From a bacterium UBP2_UBA2255 (GTDB lineage Bacteria; Edwardsbacteria; AC1; EtOH8), in assembly GCA_002347565.1 (NCBI GenBank), contig DDXR01000028.1, forward strand, positions 53,205 through 101,802: a stretch of 48,598 bases of DNA. The letters are read 5' to 3'. Under the pieces are notes generated by a model. That model ran no database searches. It worked only from the letters and a program-made list of their open reading frames with translations, and was not told where the DNA came from. Of the stretch, positions 46,944-48,598 are shown one piece after another. Each line of letters begins with the position of its first letter. The stretch's first letter is position 1. Position numbers and translations under genes: made by a program.

Positions 46944-48093
46944 TGCGCAGCAGCGCCCCGATCCCGCTGTTGGCCATCAGAAGCTTCGAGCCGCTGACGA
47001 ACTCCACGTTGACTCCCTGCCGCAGCGCCAGCTCCACCAGCCCCTCCTTCATCTCCGGTCCCTGGTCGATGTCCCCGCCGCCGCAGTAGGGGCAGCGGCT
47101 GACCTTGCCGCCGGCGCCCAGCCGCAGGCATGTGCCGCACTGCCAGCCGTGGTCCTCGTAGCGCTCCTCGATCACCATGGTCTCGGCCCTTCCCTGCATC
47201 AACGACCCCAGAACCGGGTCGGTGCCGGTGACGGCGCGGCCGCCCTTGCCGCGGGCCAGCACCACCGTCCGTTCGGCCAGCGCCAGCGAGTGCTGGTTTT
47301 CCCGCTCCCGGAACAGCCGGTCCGACAGCGCCAGGATGCGCGCGGTCGGCGTCTTGATGTCGAATCCGCCGGTGACGATCAGGCCGGAGGCTATCTCCTG
47401 CGGCAGCAGCTGCCGCAAGTCGCCCAGCACCGCGGTTTCGGCGGCCAGCACCACGTGGGCGACCCGTCCTCCGCCGAACTGGCGGCGGGCCAGGGCCGCG
47501 GCCTCGCGCAGGTGGCGCGCCACCTGCTCCCGGAAGTACCGCTGGTGCCGCTGGTTCGCCCAGCCCATCCGGCCCTTCCGCGTCTCGTAGCCCTGGGCCG
47601 GCGCCGCGCTGGTGTCGGTTATCAGGTCCTGCTCCTCCTCCACCTGGCCGAGGTTGACCGTCAGCAGGCGGGCCTTCTGCTCGTCGCAGACGATGACGCC
47701 GTAGCGGGCGTAGTCGTCGGCCAGCCGCGCCAGGGGGTAGACGTACGGCAGGCGCGACATCACCACCGCGTTGGCGAACGGGAATGGCACCTGCAGCGCC
47801 TCGAGAAATCCCTTGGTCTGGGAAATGAACAGCGCCGCCCCCTTGCTGCGCGACTCCAGTTTTCCCGACAGGTACTTTTCGGCCAGCCGCAGGTCCTGCT
47901 CCAGCATCACCGCCAGCGGGCTGCGGGGCGGCAGGCTCCTGACCAGCCGCTGGAATTCCTTCCTCAGGAACGCGCCGTGGCGGCGCTGGCCCTTGGCGTC
48001 GGCCGAGACGTCGAGGTAGACGCTGACCACGCAGCCCAGGTCCGGCCGGACCTTGAGCATGTCGCGCAGCGTGTCCTTGATATTCGTGATCAT
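46939..48093 (-). CDS. Vms1/Ankzf1-type release-factor-like protein (baeRF family)
   Basis: 384 residues. N-terminal eRF1/aRF1-related region (CVVSVYLDVSADAKGQRR), a central VLRF1-like domain with the block GYETRKGRMGWANQRHQRYFREQVARHLREAA (about 180-212), and a C-terminal zinc ribbon (CGTCLRLGAGGKVSRCPYCGG, about 325-345). Related proteins free or hydrolyse peptidyl-tRNA on stalled ribosomes. ATG at 48093 has GAGGGG upstream. The C-terminal end is GIGALLRN with the stop inside a 7-bp array. Exact activity in bacteria is not known; it could be a stress or quality-control factor. Confidence 0.78.
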   Translation of the reverse strand: MITNIKDTLRDMLKVRPDLGCVVSVYLDVSADAKGQRRHGAFLRKEFQRLVRSLPPRSPLAVMLEQDLRLAEKYLSGKLESRSKGAALFISQTKGFLEALQVPFPFANAVVMSRLPYVYPLARLADDYARYGVIVCDEQKARLLTVNLGQVEEEQDLITDTSAAPAQGYETRKGRMGWANQRHQRYFREQVARHLREAAALARRQFGGGRVAHVVLAAETAVLGDLRQLLPQEIASGLIVTGGFDIKTPTARILALSDRLFRERENQHSLALAERTVVLARGKGGRAVTGTDPVLGSLMQGRAETMVIEERYEDHGWQCGTCLRLGAGGKVSRCPYCGGGDIDQGPEMKEGLVELALRQGVNVEFVSGSKLLMANSGIGALLRN

Positions 48094-48203
48094 TCCGATC
48101 CCCTCATTGGCGTGAAATCGCATCATCCGGGTTCCCCGCCGGACCCCGGCGGCCGGGTGAGCCGGTTTGTGGTGCTATCCCGGGGTGGCGCCGCGGATCT
48201 GCC

Positions 48204-48598
48204 TCAGGCCCTGCCGGCGCAGCCGAACAGCGTGACCTTGCCCTTGACGACCTGCTTGACCGCGTCCCGGGCCGGGCCCAGGTACTTGCGGGGGTCGAAC
48301 TCGGACGGCGACTCGGCGAACACCTTGCGGATGGCGCCGGTCAGCGCGATCCGCAGATCGGTGTCGACGTTGATCTTGCAGACGGCCATCTTCGACGCCC
48401 GGGCCAGGAACTCCTCGGGCACGCCGCGGGTGCCGGGCAGCTTGCCGCCGTAGGCGTTGCAAATGTCGACCAGGTCCCTGGGCACCGACGAGGCGCCGTG
48501 CAGCACGATGGGGAACCCGGGCAGCAGTTCCTGGATCCGGGACAGGCGCTGGAAATCCAGCGTGGGCTCGCCCGTGAACTTGTAGGCGCCGTGCGAGG
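48204..48598 (-). CDS. fba: Class II fructose-bisphosphate aldolase (5' end cut by window edge)
   Basis: The C-terminal 130 residues: SHGAYKF (active-site region), then PTLDFQRLSRIQELLPGFPIVLHGASSVP (zinc histidine in VLHGASS), ICKINVDTDLRIALT-type block seen as CKINVDTDLRIALTGAIRKVF, and FDPRKYLGPARDAVKQVVKGKVTLFGCAGRA at the end. Glycolysis/gluconeogenesis. The first part lies beyond position 48598. Followed by the Vms1-like gene after 110 bp. Confidence 0.92.
   Translation of the reverse strand, partial: SHGAYKFTGEPTLDFQRLSRIQELLPGFPIVLHGASSVPRDLVDICNAYGGKLPGTRGVPEEFLARASKMAVCKINVDTDLRIALTGAIRKVFAESPSEFDPRKYLGPARDAVKQVVKGKVTLFGCAGRA

Noticed and set aside
1..48598. tRNA or rRNA genes
   Set aside because: No cloverleaf with a GGTTCGAATCC-type arm or conserved rRNA stretch was noticed by eye on either strand; a tRNAscan run would be needed to exclude one.

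Overview
The window is a GC-rich chromosomal segment (about two-thirds GC by eye) from a Gram-negative, probably uncultured, bacterium. The envelope genes include Kdo synthesis (kdsA, kdsD), LPS transport (lptA, lptC), an LpxL-type acyltransferase, two family 9 (heptosyltransferase-like) glycosyltransferases and a PorV-type outer membrane protein. Lysine and peptidoglycan precursors are made by the LL-diaminopimelate aminotransferase route (dapL, dapB, dapF). HPr kinase with HPr and Enzyme I, a GH57 enzyme and a PorV-like protein together fit the FCB superphylum and neighbouring candidate phyla. That placement is inference; no rRNA gene is present to settle it. No tRNA, rRNA or CRISPR array was seen.

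Nearly every gene lies on the minus strand, so the window reads from high to low coordinates. 48.6-44.5 kb: fba (cut by the edge), a Vms1/Ankzf1-type release-factor-like protein, a decayed four-helix-bundle gene, a cytidylate-kinase-like ATPase and gapA. 44.5-43.5 kb: a REP-associated tyrosine transposase with its palindromes, and a small secreted protein. 43.5-39.2 kb: an overlapping signalling/redox operon (FHA-diguanylate cyclase, Ser/Thr kinase, phosphoesterase-thioredoxin-CcdA fusion). 39.1-31.2 kb: kdsA, a MuiA-like protein, kdsD, an acyltransferase, lptC, lptA and rpoN; lptB is not in its usual place between lptA and rpoN. 31.2-23.4 kb: lipA, hpf, hprK, a transglutaminase-like protein, GH57, HPr and ptsI. 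23.3-14.6 kb: surface sugar genes (DegT aminotransferase, two GT9 enzymes, manC and others), interrupted by an AT-rich island. 14.5-7.4 kb: SPOR lipoprotein, Na/Pi cotransporter, membrane GGDEF protein, ComFB, a CsgG-PorV fusion and a Xer recombinase. 7.3 kb to 1: argF, dapF, guaB, a second AT-rich insertion, dapB, a TPR lipoprotein and dapL (cut by the edge).

Two AT-rich islands stand out. One (about 20.12-22.19 kb) carries a single 657-residue protein with a helical toroid-like region joined to an intact nucleoside-phosphorylase/nucleosidase domain. It is the best candidate here for an undescribed conflict or defence system. The other (about 2.75-3.46 kb) carries a HEPN-like protein on the opposite strand with its own promoter.

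The second striking feature is a genome-wide habit: twelve degenerate short tandem arrays, mostly with 7-bp periodicity, sit at or just after stop codons, often in inverted pairs. Some run into coding sequence and encode the end of dapB, a lipoprotein signal peptide and an internal segment of a glycosyltransferase. REP-like palindromes accompany the RAYT transposase and recur elsewhere.
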